Assembly (NCBI GenBank): GCA_013289585.1
Contig: JABCZR010000003.1
Span: 124,001 to 188,000, forward strand
Direction of reading: 5' to 3'
Length of the DNA: 64,000 bases
Source: Acidobacteriota bacterium
GTDB lineage: Bacteria; Acidobacteriota; Terriglobia; Acidiferrales; UBA7541
Position numbers and translations under genes: made by a program
Notes under the pieces: generated by a model
What the model saw: only the letters and a program-made list of their open reading frames with translations
Databases searched by the model: none
Told to the model about the DNA's origin: nothing
Shown here: positions 48,017-57,608 of the stretch, piece by piece
Layout: every line of letters begins with the position of its first letter
Position numbering within the stretch: position 1 is the stretch's first letter

Positions 48017-48022
48017 TAGAAT
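48017..48022 (+). promoter_or_regulatory. TAGAAT -10 box of dnaE, leaderless candidate
   Basis: TAGAAT ends 8 bp before the dnaE ATG and there is no Shine-Dalgarno sequence at the right distance (the GAGGGAG run is too far and precedes the box). The transcript would have almost no leader. Confidence 0.4.
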
Positions 48023-48030
48023 CGAGTCTC

Positions 48031-51000
48031 ATGGGCCAACCGCAGTTCGTTCATCTGCACGTTCACACGGATTTCAGCCTGCTCGACGGGGCTTGCGAAA
48101 CCACCGAGCTCCTGGATGAAGCTTCGCGCCAGAAAATGCCTGCCGTGGCCATCACCGATCACGGCAACCTCTTTGCGGCTGCGAACTTCTATTACGAAGC
48201 CAGCAAGCGCGACGTCAAACCGATCATCGGTTGCGAAGTTTACGTCGCCAAGGGCAGCCGGCATGAGCGCGGCGAAAAAACGAATGGCAGTAATGGCAAG
48301 GATCGCGCGGATGCTGAGCCAGGGATGCGCGGCACCAACCATCTTGTGCTGCTGTGCGAATCGCTCGAGGGCTATCACAATCTAATCAAGCTGGTGTCTG
48401 CGGGGTTTCTCGAAGGCTTCTATTACAAGCCGCGCATTGACTACGACCTGCTTTCGAAACACAGCAAGGGCCTGATCGCGTTGTCCGCCTGCCTGCGCGG
48501 TCCGGTGACCGAAGCGGTCGTGGATGAAAAATACGACCAGGCACGCGAGAATGCCTACCGTTTGCGCGAAGTCTTCGGCAAAGGCAATTTCTTTCTGGAA
48601 ATCCAGGATCAGGGGCTGGAAGTCGAGAAACGCGTCAACGTCGATCTTGTCCGGCTTTCGAAAGAAACCGGCATCCCTCTCGTCGCCACCAACGATTGCC
48701 ACTACCTTCATCACGATGATGCGCACGCCCAGGAAGTGCTGCTGTGCATTCAGACCGGCAAGACCATGAGCGATACGCACCGCATGAAGTTCGCGACCGA
48801 CCAGTTTTATTTCAAGACGGCTGCGGAGATGGCTCAGGTATTTGGCGAGCTTCCGGAAGCCTTGAGCCGCACGGTGGGCATTGCCGCGCGATGCAATGTG
48901 AAGATTGAACGCATTCCGAATCCGTTCCCGGAATTCAAAGTTCCCGAAGGGCATACTTCCGCAAGCTATTTTGAGAAGGTAGTGCGCGAAGGATTTGCCA
49001 CGCGCGTGCCGTATCTGGAGCGGCTGGCAAAACAGGGCACGCTTGCAAATTCGCTCGCCGAGTACGAACGGCGTCTCACTTTTGAAATCGAGATGATCAA
49101 GAAGATGCGCTATGAAGGCTACTTCCTGATCGTCTGGGATTTCATTCATTACGCGCGTGCGCAGGACGTTCCCGTTGGCCCCGGCCGCGGCTCTGCTGCG
49201 GGGAGCCTTGTCAGCTACGCGCTTCGAATCACCGATGTCGATCCTCTGCAGTACAACCTGCTGTTCGAACGCTTTCTGAATCCCGAGCGCATTTCCATGC
49301 CGGACATCGACATCGATTTCTGCATGCGGCGCCGCGGCGAGCTGATCGAATACGTCACGCAAAAGTACGGGCGGGAAAACGTAGCGCAGATCATTACGTT
49401 TGGAACCATGGCGGCGAAGGCGGCGGTGAAAGACGTTGGCCGCGCGATGGACATTCCCTACGGCGAGGTCGATCGGCTGGCGAAGCTCATTCCCACGACG
49501 CTGGGAATTGAATTGAAGGATGCGCTGCAAGAAGCGCCGCAATTGAAAGCCGCGATCAACAGCGATGAGCGGCTGAAGGACTTGATGGCTGTGGCGCTGA
49601 GGCTGGAGGGCTTGTCACGGCACGCCTCCACGCATGCGGCAGGCGTGGTGATTTCACCGCGGCCGCTCACGGACGTTGTACCGGTTTACAAGACGAACCG
49701 TGACGAAATCACGACGCAGTACGACATGAATGCGCTGGAGCGCATTGGCCTGCTGAAGATGGATTTTCTCGGACTGACGACGCTTACGGTGCTACACGAC
49801 GCGGTTCGAATGGTCGAGCAGAACCGCGGCATTAAAATCGAAATCGACAATCTCGCGCTGGATGACGCCGAAGCTTATAAATTATTCGCGCGCGGCGAGA
49901 CCACGGCCATTTTTCAGTTCGAATCCCACGGCATGCGCGACATCCTTCGCCGCTATCAGCCCACGCGCATCGAGGACCTGACCGCTCTCAACGCTCTCTA
50001 CCGCCCGGGCCCGATCCAGGGCGGCATGATCGATGACTTCATCAACCGCAAGCAGGGTAAGACGAAGGTCAGCTACGAACTCCCTCAACTCAAAGATATT
50101 CTCGAAGAGACCTACGGCGTCATTCTTTATCAGGAACAGGTGATGCAGATTGCCAATCGCCTGGCGAATTTTTCCCTGGGCGAAGCCGACATCCTTCGCC
50201 GCGCGATGGGCAAGAAGAAAAAGGAAGAGATGGCCGCGCAGCGCGCCAAGTTCATGACCGGTTGCGCGTCCAACAAGATAGCGGAGAAAAAAGCCGAACG
50301 CATCTTCAATCTGATGGAAGAGTTCGCAGGCTACGGCTTCAACAAATCACACTCCTGTGCGTATGCGCTGCTCGCCTATCAAACGGCCTATCTGAAGACG
50401 CACTATCCTGTCGAATTCATGGCCGCGCTATTGACGTCGGATGCCGGCAACACCGAAAAAGTCGTGAAGTATATCAATGAAGCGCGCGGCATGGGCATTT
50501 CCATCCTGCCGCCGGATGTGAATGAGAGCGATCTCTATTTCACTCCGATTGGCGAGTCCATCCGCTTCGGCCTCGCAGCCATCAAGAACGTCGGAGAAAA
50601 TACGGCGAAGGCCATTCGCGAGTCCCGGCTGGGCCAGGATGAATTCAAATCGCTCTACGATTTTTGCGAGCGCATCGAATCGCGCTTCCTTAATAAGCGC
50701 GTTTTCGAAAGCCTCATCAAGTCTGGCGCGGTGGATTCACTCGGCGCGCGCGAATCGATGCTGGCGTCTGTGGACGATGCCATCACCGCGGTGCAACGCG
50801 CTTCGCGCACTCGCGAATCCGGGCAGCATGGTTTGTTCGGCACGGCGGCCGCCCCGGCGATATCGCCGTTCGAATTGCGGGAAGCTGCTCCCTGGGGCGA
50901 GGAGGAACGGCTTGCCAGCGAATACGCCATGCTCGGTTACTACGTTTCGGGCCACCCTCTCGCGAAGTATTCTTCACGGCTCCAGGATCTGAAAACGATT

Positions 51001-51534
51001 TCGCTCGACCAGGTCGAAGAGCAGCGCAACGGAAAAGAAATCACCGTGGGGTCACTGATCGTCGGCACCAGGCCGATGCGTTCAAAAAAGGGCGCGCGCT
51101 GGGCCATCTTTACAATTCAGGACATGACCGGGGTCCAGGAGCTGCTGGCGTTTCCGGAAAGCTTTGCTCGCCTTGAACAAGTCCTAAAACCCGGCAACCC
51201 GCTCCTCCTCAAAGTGCGCGTGCAAGTGGAGGAAGCGGGCACGCGGCTGTCTCTCCAGGAAGCCCGGCGGCTCGACGAATTAGCGGATGATGCGGGGCCA
51301 AAGGAATTCCGCGTGCGACTTGAGATGCCCTCGATAACGGAAGAGGCGCTCGACCGTTTGGAAGATTTGTTCACCGGTTTCCCGGGATCTTGCCAGGTAG
51401 TCTTCGAACTGTGCTCGGCGGATGGCTCCCTGGCAGTCTTGCCGGCGCAGCAGCGCGTCAAAGCTACCCAGGAATTGATGGATGAGGTCCGGCGAATTTG
51501 CGGCGAGAGCGCCGTTGCGGCGGTAGGGGAATGA
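48031..51534 (+). CDS. dnaE: DNA polymerase III alpha subunit
   Basis: The gene encodes 1167 aa, full length. An N-terminal PHP domain ([20 protein letters not shown]) is followed by the polymerase core with catalytic Asp425 and Asp427 ([19 protein letters not shown]), the tandem HhH region ([28 protein letters not shown]-type [20 protein letters not shown]), and a C-terminal OB fold ([20 protein letters not shown]). It replicates the chromosome. Its stop overlaps accA (ATGA). That coupling links replication and fatty-acid synthesis genes, an order also known in other bacteria. Confidence 0.97.
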   Translation: MGQPQFVHLHVHTDFSLLDGACETTELLDEASRQKMPAVAITDHGNLFAAANFYYEASKRDVKPIIGCEVYVAKGSRHERGEKTNGSNGKDRADAEPGMRGTNHLVLLCESLEGYHNLIKLVSAGFLEGFYYKPRIDYDLLSKHSKGLIALSACLRGPVTEAVVDEKYDQARENAYRLREVFGKGNFFLEIQDQGLEVEKRVNVDLVRLSKETGIPLVATNDCHYLHHDDAHAQEVLLCIQTGKTMSDTHRMKFATDQFYFKTAAEMAQVFGELPEALSRTVGIAARCNVKIERIPNPFPEFKVPEGHTSASYFEKVVREGFATRVPYLERLAKQGTLANSLAEYERRLTFEIEMIKKMRYEGYFLIVWDFIHYARAQDVPVGPGRGSAAGSLVSYALRITDVDPLQYNLLFERFLNPERISMPDIDIDFCMRRRGELIEYVTQKYGRENVAQIITFGTMAAKAAVKDVGRAMDIPYGEVDRLAKLIPTTLGIELKDALQEAPQLKAAINSDERLKDLMAVALRLEGLSRHASTHAAGVVISPRPLTDVVPVYKTNRDEITTQYDMNALERIGLLKMDFLGLTTLTVLHDAVRMVEQNRGIKIEIDNLALDDAEAYKLFARGETTAIFQFESHGMRDILRRYQPTRIEDLTALNALYRPGPIQGGMIDDFINRKQGKTKVSYELPQLKDILEETYGVILYQEQVMQIANRLANFSLGEADILRRAMGKKKKEEMAAQRAKFMTGCASNKIAEKKAERIFNLMEEFAGYGFNKSHSCAYALLAYQTAYLKTHYPVEFMAALLTSDAGNTEKVVKYINEARGMGISILPPDVNESDLYFTPIGESIRFGLAAIKNVGENTAKAIRESRLGQDEFKSLYDFCERIESRFLNKRVFESLIKSGAVDSLGARESMLASVDDAITAVQRASRTRESGQHGLFGTAAAPAISPFELREAAPWGEEERLASEYAMLGYYVSGHPLAKYSSRLQDLKTISLDQVEEQRNGKEITVGSLIVGTRPMRSKKGARWAIFTIQDMTGVQELLAFPESFARLEQVLKPGNPLLLKVRVQVEEAGTRLSLQEARRLDELADDAGPKEFRVRLEMPSITEEALDRLEDLFTGFPGSCQVVFELCSADGSLAVLPAQQRVKATQELMDEVRRICGESAVAAVGE

Positions 51535-52514
51535 GCGCGCGGGAAAAGAGCAAAGTGGAAGCGCCTTCCCTGGATCGCCAGAAGGAGATCGAGCGCTTGG
51601 AAAAAGACGTGGAAGAGTTGCGGCATCTGGCGGGCGATGCCGATGCGGACGCGGAGCTGGAGCGCCTGCGCCAGCAGGTGACGGAGCTCCGGCGTGAATT
51701 TTACGCGCACCTGGGTCCCTGGCAACGCGCGCAGATTGCGCGTCACCAGCAGCGGCCCTATACGCTGGATTTTATCGGATTTTTGTTTACGGATTTCGTC
51801 GAACTGCACGGTGACCGCGGCTACGCCGACGACAAAGCCATTGTCGCCGGGCTCGCCAAGTTTCACGGGCGGCCCGTGGCGGTCATCGGCCATCAGAAGG
51901 GGCGCGACACGAAACAGCGCTTGATTCGCAATTTCGGCCAGCCAAAACCGGAGGGTTACCGGAAAGCGCTGCGCGTGATGCATCTCGCTGCGAAATTTGG
52001 GCGCCCGATTCTTACCTTTATTGATACGCCGGGCGCGTATCCCGGCATCGATGCCGAAGAGCGCGGCCAGGGTGAGGCCATCGCGCGCAACCTGCTAGAG
52101 ATGGCCCGTTTGCCGGTGCCCGTCATTGTAACGGTCACGGGAGAAGGCGGCTCCGGGGGAGCATTAGCGATTGCCGTCGGCGATCGCATCAACATTTTAG
52201 AGAATAGTTTCTACTCGGTCATTTCGCCCGAGGGCTGCGCCTCGATTATCTGGCGCGACCCCTCCAAAGCAGAGACCGCCGCTGCCGCGATGAAGATCAC
52301 GGCGAAGGATTTGAAAGAGTTGGGCATCGTGGACGAAATCGTTCCCGAGCCGGAGGGCGGGGCGCACACCGACCACGAGGGGGCTGCCCGGTTCCTCGAT
52401 GAAGTGCTGGATCGGCAACTGGTTGCGCTGACGAACCACCCCGCCCGGGACTTGCTTGCGGCGCGCTATGAAAAATTCCGTAAGATGGGGCAATTCTTCG
52501 ATCTGGGAAACTGA
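51531..52514 (+). CDS. accA: acetyl-CoA carboxylase carboxyltransferase alpha subunit
   Basis: The gene encodes 327 aa from ATG 51531, inside the dnaE stop; the frame back to 51498 lies in dnaE and is not used. An N-terminal helical part ([20 protein letters not shown]) precedes the crotonase-fold domain with [60 protein letters not shown] and [17 protein letters not shown]. With AccD it moves the carboxyl group from biotin to acetyl-CoA, giving malonyl-CoA. Length and motifs are normal. Confidence 0.96.
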   Translation: MSAREKSKVEAPSLDRQKEIERLEKDVEELRHLAGDADADAELERLRQQVTELRREFYAHLGPWQRAQIARHQQRPYTLDFIGFLFTDFVELHGDRGYADDKAIVAGLAKFHGRPVAVIGHQKGRDTKQRLIRNFGQPKPEGYRKALRVMHLAAKFGRPILTFIDTPGAYPGIDAEERGQGEAIARNLLEMARLPVPVIVTVTGEGGSGGALAIAVGDRINILENSFYSVISPEGCASIIWRDPSKAETAAAAMKITAKDLKELGIVDEIVPEPEGGAHTDHEGAARFLDEVLDRQLVALTNHPARDLLAARYEKFRKMGQFFDLGN

Positions 52515-52571
52515 CTCTTCACTCATTCGATAGTTCTCGAACAACTCTGACAGAACCGTACTGCGAAATTC

Positions 52572-53828
52572 TCACGGATTCGCCCGCGGCATGAACAGTT
52601 TCAGATTCTCCGCCTTCCAGCGCATGGCGTCGTGGATGCGGTTGCGCCCACTGGGGTGGTCGTAGAAAAGCCACTCTTCGAAAGGCCCAGGACTCATTTT
52701 GCGGTATTCGCCGAGGTGGATGGCGGCCTGCGCGAATCCATCCGGCTGGCGGCTGGCGTTCAATCCATACATATCGGCTTCGTGTTCATTGGTTCGAATG
52801 TGCGTGTTGAAGAAGGGCGTTAGAACGAAAACGAAAATCGAGACAATCAATAGGGCGAGCGGAAGCACGGCGGTGTCGCCAATACCGCGAATCTGCCATT
52901 TCTCTCCCCAGCGTTGCAGTGACCAATCGAGAGTCCATCGCAACAACGCGAAAAACACTACGATTACCACAAGAAAGAAGAGCAAGTCCTTTTGGATGTG
53001 GTGAAGAACGTAGTGGCCCATCTCATGACCCACAACGGATTGGATTTCTTCGGGTGACCCGCGTCGAAGGAGATTGTCGTTGAGGGTGATGCGCATGGTC
53101 TTGCCGAAACCGCTGACGTTAGCGCTCATGCGCGTGGTCTGGCGCGAAGCGTCGATTTGGTACACGTCGTTCACGGAAATACCGTTGGCGCGAGCCATGC
53201 TGAGGATTGGCTGCGTAACTTTGGGATCGTCCAACCGGGTGATCTTGTTAAATATGGGGAAGATGAATACAGGAGAGATAACTATGGCGAACGCCATAAA
53301 TATAAACGTGACGACTGCTCCCCAGATGTGCCACGTGCGAGGCAGGCGACGCACGATTCCAAACAGCAGAACCGTGATAATCCCGCCCAACACAATACCC
53401 ACCAACAGTCCTTTGCACTGATCCATCATCCTCGGGCCAAACGTCTGCGTCGCCAGGCCGTATTGGCGCTCACGGAAGTAGCCTTCGTAGACGGCCAACG
53501 GAAAGCCGAGGATCGATGTCACGATCAGGTATTCCGTCCAGTAAATCAGCGTTTGCAGGGGTTTGAACCGGGTCAGGCGCTCCGTGAAATTGCGCATGGC
53601 CGCGGACCAACGAAAATTCAGAAGTACGACGGCAATGGCCACGCCATAGAGAAAATCCCAGAGGATGAGCCAATAGCCGCCTTCGAAGTAAGCATCAGAA
53701 CGGGCGGTCGCGTTCGCGGGGATGCTCGCGAGATAGGCCTCGGTTGCAGCGTCAGCGTTGAAATGGACAGAGGGCTGAGCCTCCGGCGGAACGGTGATGA
53801 CGGAGGGCATGGCGGTGGCTGGCTGCAT
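52572..53828 (-). CDS. M48-family (Ste24-like) membrane metalloprotease
   Basis: The gene encodes at least 418 aa. The zinc site is VVGHEMGHYVLHH with a later NEHEADMYGLN, typical of CAAX prenyl protease 1/Ste24 relatives. Several membrane helices surround it (about 45-65, 95-115, 145-170, 190-215, 290-315, 330-355). No ATG, GTG, TTG or CTG lies in frame between the end of the upstream gene (53950) and ATG 53828. The expected signal-like N-terminus is visible in another frame from GTG 53935 (ending ISPEFALVRRAQ), so a frameshift near 53850 is possible. It probably degrades damaged membrane proteins. Confidence 0.85.
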   Translation of the reverse strand: MQPATAMPSVITVPPEAQPSVHFNADAATEAYLASIPANATARSDAYFEGGYWLILWDFLYGVAIAVVLLNFRWSAAMRNFTERLTRFKPLQTLIYWTEYLIVTSILGFPLAVYEGYFRERQYGLATQTFGPRMMDQCKGLLVGIVLGGIITVLLFGIVRRLPRTWHIWGAVVTFIFMAFAIVISPVFIFPIFNKITRLDDPKVTQPILSMARANGISVNDVYQIDASRQTTRMSANVSGFGKTMRITLNDNLLRRGSPEEIQSVVGHEMGHYVLHHIQKDLLFFLVVIVVFFALLRWTLDWSLQRWGEKWQIRGIGDTAVLPLALLIVSIFVFVLTPFFNTHIRTNEHEADMYGLNASRQPDGFAQAAIHLGEYRKMSPGPFEEWLFYDHPSGRNRIHDAMRWKAENLKLFMPRANP

Positions 53829-53949
53829 GCCCGGAGCAGGTGTCTGTTCTGCGCGCGCCGCACAAGGGCGAACTCCGGCGAAATGCCAGCGACCAGGGCC
53901 CGCCCCGCCGAACGAAGCGTAAAAGCCACCTGCACTCGTTCGAACGCGC

Positions 53950-54486
53950 CTACGTGCCCATGTAAGTGACGTGGACGTAGCCGCCGGTGTGAATGTTATA
54001 GGCCAAGTACCACCCTGGATGGTCCGGATCCTCGTAAACGGTGAAATCGTCACCGCAATCCCAGCACCAATCCGCGCAGAGCGGCCAATCCCAAGCCGCG
54101 ACTTCAAAGTAGAAGCCGCCGGGCAGCCAGAAACGGTGATGGTCGCGATCCACGCGAATGACGTTGTACCTGTATGAGGGACCAAAGTGCTCGAAATGGC
54201 CGTGGTCGTACGGATGGTCGACGTGATAGCGCTTGTCGTTCGGGCTGTCGTGACCGTACCAATGATCGTTGTTCACGTGCGGCGTGGTATTAACGTGCCC
54301 ACTTTGATGATGCTCCGGCTCCGGCTTGGCTTGAGGTTGTGGCCGGGGAGGGGGCGGCGGTGGAACGTGTCCCTGATTCGCGCGAGGCGGGTTTTGCGAC
54401 GGCGGGTGCTGGGCCGGTTGTTCCGAAAGCAACGGAAGAGCCGCAACGAAAACCAAAGCAGCCGGAAAAAGCAATCGTGGCTTCAT
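53950..54486 (-). CDS. secreted Pro/His-rich protein of unknown function
   Basis: The gene encodes 178 aa from ATG 54486 (GAGGAGA 6 nt upstream) with a signal peptide (MKPRLLFPAALVFVAALPLL). A Pro-rich linker with six prolines in a row and a His/Asn/Asp-rich stretch (about 58-103) follow. The C-terminal domain has RFWLPGGFYFEVAAWDWPLC, a Cys pair (CADWCWDC) and ends GWYLAYNIHTGGYVHVTYMG. The histidines and cysteines could bind metal. No family is recognised. The M48 protease gene follows downstream. Confidence 0.75.
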   Translation of the reverse strand: MKPRLLFPAALVFVAALPLLSEQPAQHPPSQNPPRANQGHVPPPPPPRPQPQAKPEPEHHQSGHVNTTPHVNNDHWYGHDSPNDKRYHVDHPYDHGHFEHFGPSYRYNVIRVDRDHHRFWLPGGFYFEVAAWDWPLCADWCWDCGDDFTVYEDPDHPGWYLAYNIHTGGYVHVTYMGT

Positions 54487-54576
54487 TCTCTTCTCCTCAA
54501 ATATTTTAATGTGCACACCGAGGGCTTGGCCTGCTGGTGCGACGTGTCGGAAGGGACCAGCGGGTACAAAGGGAAC

Positions 54577-55605
54577 TTAGTTGATCGTGCGGTGAAGGAC
54601 TGCAGCGATTTGTCGCATCTCCTCCGCAAGGATTGCAAATTCTTCGGGGAGAATCGACTGCATGCCGTCGGAGAGAGCTTTTTCCGGTTCATGATGGACT
54701 TCAATCAGCAGCCCGTCGGCGCCGACGGCCACCGCCGCGCGCGAGAGCGGCAAAACTTTGTGGCGCTTGCCGGTGCCGTGGCTGGGGTCAACGAGAATGG
54801 GCAGGTGGCTGCGCTTTTTCACTGCGGGAACAACGGCGAGATCCAGCGTGTTGCGCGAAAAATCGGAAAATGTGCGGACGCCGCGTTCGCACAACATGAC
54901 CTTGTAATTGCCTTCGGACATGACATACTCCGCGGCCATGAGAAATTCGTCGAGCGTCGCGGACATGCCCCGTTTCAGCAGCACCGGCTTCTTCGCGCGC
55001 CCGGCACGCTTGAGCAGCGAAAAATTCTGCATATTGCGCGCGCCGATTTGAATCACGTCCGCGTACTCCTCCACGAGGTCCAGGCTTTCGCTATCAATGG
55101 CTTCGGTGACGATTCCAAAACCGAATTCTTTACGAACTTTCGAAAGGATCTTCAACCCGGGTTCACCCAGCCCCTGAAAGCTGTACGGGGAAGTGCGCGG
55201 TTTGTAGGCCCCGCCGCGAAACAGTCTCGCGCCGGATTTCTTCACACGCTCGGCGATCGCCAGGCATTGTTCCTCGGTCTCGACGGCGCAAGGGCCGGCC
55301 ACCAGGGCGATGTGCTCTCCACCGACGATCACGTCACCGGAAGGCGTCGGGATTCGCAGGATCGTGTCTTCTTCTTTGGTGTCCCGGCTGACAAGTTTGT
55401 AAGGTTTGCTGACAGGAATGCATTCCACGACCCCGGCCATGGATTCCAGCACACCCAGGTCAATCGCACCCTTGTTCCCAGTAATGCCGATCGCGGTGCG
55501 CAGTGATCCCGGCATGGGGTGGGCCTTCAAGCCGAGGCTCTCAATGCGCCGACAGACGGCGCGAACCTGTTCCTCGGTGGCGTGCGATTGCATGACGACC
55601 AGCAT
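54577..55605 (-). CDS. aroF: 3-deoxy-7-phosphoheptulonate synthase
   Basis: The gene encodes 342 aa with GGGGGAG 7 nt before the ATG. An N-terminal ferredoxin-like domain of about 70 residues ([20 protein letters not shown]) precedes the TIM-barrel DAHP synthase: [67 protein letters not shown] and [13 protein letters not shown]. This is the type I-beta form found in Thermotoga and Bacillus. It joins phosphoenolpyruvate and erythrose 4-phosphate as the first step of aromatic amino-acid synthesis. The N-terminal domain gives feedback control by tyrosine or phenylalanine in relatives. Confidence 0.95.
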   Translation of the reverse strand: MLVVMQSHATEEQVRAVCRRIESLGLKAHPMPGSLRTAIGITGNKGAIDLGVLESMAGVVECIPVSKPYKLVSRDTKEEDTILRIPTPSGDVIVGGEHIALVAGPCAVETEEQCLAIAERVKKSGARLFRGGAYKPRTSPYSFQGLGEPGLKILSKVRKEFGFGIVTEAIDSESLDLVEEYADVIQIGARNMQNFSLLKRAGRAKKPVLLKRGMSATLDEFLMAAEYVMSEGNYKVMLCERGVRTFSDFSRNTLDLAVVPAVKKRSHLPILVDPSHGTGKRHKVLPLSRAAVAVGADGLLIEVHHEPEKALSDGMQSILPEEFAILAEEMRQIAAVLHRTIN

Positions 55606-55683
55606 AGATGGCTCCCCCAGCTACTCGAGTAATCATTGAGTCTACGGCAAGCCGGCGAAGAGCCGCAAATCGCAGGTCTTGGA

Positions 55684-55983
55684 CTATGCAAGCACCAGGT
55701 CTTTGCTCTTCGCAGTATGTGGAAAAGGTCGCACTTTTGGCCGCTTAGACCGCTGTGCTCGCCACAGATCATGCTGGACTTGCATGCGCAGCCAGAATTC
55801 TGGCGACGTGCCCAGCGCGGCGGATAAACGCAGCGACATAGCCGCGCTGATTCCACCGTGTCCATTGAGGATGCGCGACAGGTGAGCTCGCGTCACCCCA
55901 AGGCGAGAGGCTGCTTCCTTGACGCTCAACTCCCCAAGGTAATCCCTCAATACTTCTCCGGGATGCGCTGGATTGAAAATCAT
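55684..55983 (-). CDS. higA: HigA-family antitoxin
   Basis: The gene encodes 99 aa. The HigA pattern is HPGEVLRDYLGELSVKEAAS, RLGVTRAHLSRILNGHGGIS and ALGTSPEFWLRMQVQHDLWR, an XRE helix-turn-helix with the family-specific tail. It neutralises HigB and represses the operon. It lies 15 bp after the toxin gene, the usual toxin-first order of hig loci. Confidence 0.92.
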   Translation of the reverse strand: MIFNPAHPGEVLRDYLGELSVKEAASRLGVTRAHLSRILNGHGGISAAMSLRLSAALGTSPEFWLRMQVQHDLWRAQRSKRPKVRPFPHTAKSKDLVLA

Positions 55984-55998
55984 AAGTCCGTCCTTCCC

Positions 55999-56274
55999 CT
56001 AGTGATAATCCTGGTAATCCAGAAGAATCACGTCTTCGCCCTCGAAAGTAAATGTCAGCCGCCAATTCCCATTCACTTTGAGAGACCAATGGCCTGCGAG
56101 TTCACCCTTTAAGGGATGCAAGTTGTTGCCGGGAGCATCCATGTCTCCGGGGTGCATTGCCACGTCCAAAGCGGTCAAAAGCCTTCTCAACCTCACGGAG
56201 TGCATCGGCTGGATCCCCGCCTTGGAACCTGTTTCAGCTAAGAGCTTCAGTCCCTTATGTCGGTAGCTCCGGAT
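55999..56274 (-). CDS. higB: HigB-family toxin with unclear start codon
   Basis: The protein is about 91 aa of RelE/ParE-like HigB: IRSYRHKGLKLLAETGSKAG, LRRLLTALDVAMHPGDMDAP, HPLKGELAGHWSLKVNGNWR and LTFTFEGEDVILLDYQDYH. HigB cleaves mRNA at the ribosome. Relatives begin MIRSF; here the matching codon is AGG (56277-56275), directly before ATC (56274). In-frame GTG 56298 and TTG 56331 exist, but the first lies in the palindrome and the second has no ribosome site. The gene may use ATC, may start far upstream, or may have lost its start. higA follows. Confidence 0.7.
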   Translation of the reverse strand: MRSYRHKGLKLLAETGSKAGIQPMHSVRLRRLLTALDVAMHPGDMDAPGNNLHPLKGELAGHWSLKVNGNWRLTFTFEGEDVILLDYQDYH

Positions 56275-56309
56275 CCTCCGTATAGTGTATAGAAACACTA
56301 TACGGAGGA
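56274..56309 (-). promoter_or_regulatory. 36-bp palindrome at the higBA promoter
   Basis: Two perfect 15-bp arms (TCCTCCGTATAGTGT and its complement) flank a 6-bp centre. It sits at the 5' end of higB, overlaps GGAGG and includes TATACA/TACACT -10-like boxes with TTGTCC 15-17 bp upstream. It is the natural operator for HigA. Confidence 0.75.
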
Positions 56310-56408
56310 CAAGGGAAGTCCCTGGAGCCAAATTGCACAGCGGCGGACGATTCGCGGTGGCGGATTTGGGAGAGGAGGCCCCAGCGAAAGCGTTTTTGCC
56401 GCGTGTGA

Positions 56409-56414
56409 TAGAAT
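56409..56414 (+). promoter_or_regulatory. extended -10 box of the endonuclease IV gene
   Basis: TGATAGAAT forms a TGn extended -10 element with TAGAAT at 56409-56414, 36 bp before the ATG. No good -35 box is present, which is acceptable for extended -10 promoters. Confidence 0.45.
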
Positions 56415-56450
56415 GGATGGTTTAAGACGGAGCAGAAATTCTCAATAGGC

Positions 56451-57593
56451 ATGCCTGAACAACCCATCATCCAACCGATAGAATTCGACCCCGAGGACGA
56501 GTATCGCCCGGAACCTGAGCCTGAACCGCAGCCGCCATCCTGGATGGATGGCAGCGTTCGAATTGGCATCCACACCTCCATCGTCGGCAGCTATCTGAAT
56601 GCGCTTGAGGCGGCCCGCAAGCTGGGTTGCAACGCGCTGCAAATCTTCTCCGCCAGCCCCAGAATGTGGCAGGGCGGATCGGCGCGCATTGCCGAAGTGG
56701 ATGCGCAGGCCTTTCGCGCGCGGCGGGAGGAACTCCGGCTCGGCCCGCTGGTGATTCACGCAAATTACCTGATCAACCTGGCATCCGCCCAGCGCATGCT
56801 GCAGACGCGCTCTATCCAGGCTTTCCACGATGAAGTGGTGCGAGCGATGGCGTTAGGCGCCGATTTTCTGGTGGTCCATCCCGGCGCACGCGGCGAAGCG
56901 ACTTCCGGGCAAGCGGTGTCCACCATCATCGAATCCATCAAGCAATCCGCCAAGCGCTCGCAGTTGGGCGGATTGCAGATATTGGTCGAAAATACTGCCG
57001 GAATGGGAACCGCAGTCGGGTCGCGGCTGGAAGAAGTTGCCGAAATCCTGCAGGGCCTTTCAAGCCTGCCGGTGGCCGCATGTTTGGACACCGCGCATCT
57101 GTTCGCCGCCGGTTATGACATTAAGACTGATGCAGGGCTGGCCTCTACGCTGGGACAAGTGGACAACACGATCGGCCTCGATCGCGTGCCGGTTTTGCAC
57201 GTGAACGATTCGAAGATTCCGCTCGGCGGCCGTGTGGACCGGCACGAGCACATCGGCAAGGGCAAAATCGGCGCGGAAGCATTTCAAAAAATTCTTCGTC
57301 ATCCCCGTTTGGGCGCGCTGCCGCCTGAAGGACTGGTGGGGCGCGCTTTCATTTTGGAAACACCCATCGACGAACCGGGCGATGACCGCCGAAACGTGGC
57401 AGCTCTCTGGGAGCTGGCGGGATTGAAGGATCAGGCGCCGGAAGCGGAGAAGGGCTTCTCCATGCTCACGCCTGCGCTTAAGAAAAAGATGGACGCGCAG
57501 ACTCCTCAGAGAAAGACCGTGAGTTCCAAAGCGAAAATCGCGAGGCCAGCAAAAGCACGAAAATCGGCGAGCAAGCCGAAGAAATCGAAGTAA
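56451..57593 (+). CDS. nfo: endonuclease IV with acidic head and basic tail
   Basis: The gene encodes 380 aa, about 90 longer than typical Nfo. The core (about 35-325) has VRIGIHTSIVGSYLNALEAA, FSASPRMWQGG, FLVVHPGARG, ILVENTAGMGTAVGS, ACLDTAHLFAAGYDI and HVNDSKIPLGGRVDRHEHIG with the zinc-binding His, Asp and Glu residues. It cuts DNA at abasic sites. Extra parts are an acidic Pro/Glu N-terminus (EFDPEDEYRPEPEPEPQPP) and a Lys/Ala-rich C-terminus (KAKIARPAKARKSASKPKKS) that may bind DNA. leuS follows after 15 bp. Confidence 0.93.
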   Translation: MPEQPIIQPIEFDPEDEYRPEPEPEPQPPSWMDGSVRIGIHTSIVGSYLNALEAARKLGCNALQIFSASPRMWQGGSARIAEVDAQAFRARREELRLGPLVIHANYLINLASAQRMLQTRSIQAFHDEVVRAMALGADFLVVHPGARGEATSGQAVSTIIESIKQSAKRSQLGGLQILVENTAGMGTAVGSRLEEVAEILQGLSSLPVAACLDTAHLFAAGYDIKTDAGLASTLGQVDNTIGLDRVPVLHVNDSKIPLGGRVDRHEHIGKGKIGAEAFQKILRHPRLGALPPEGLVGRAFILETPIDEPGDDRRNVAALWELAGLKDQAPEAEKGFSMLTPALKKKMDAQTPQRKTVSSKAKIARPAKARKSASKPKKSK

Positions 57594-57608
57594 GGGGAGC
57601 CGTGCGGC

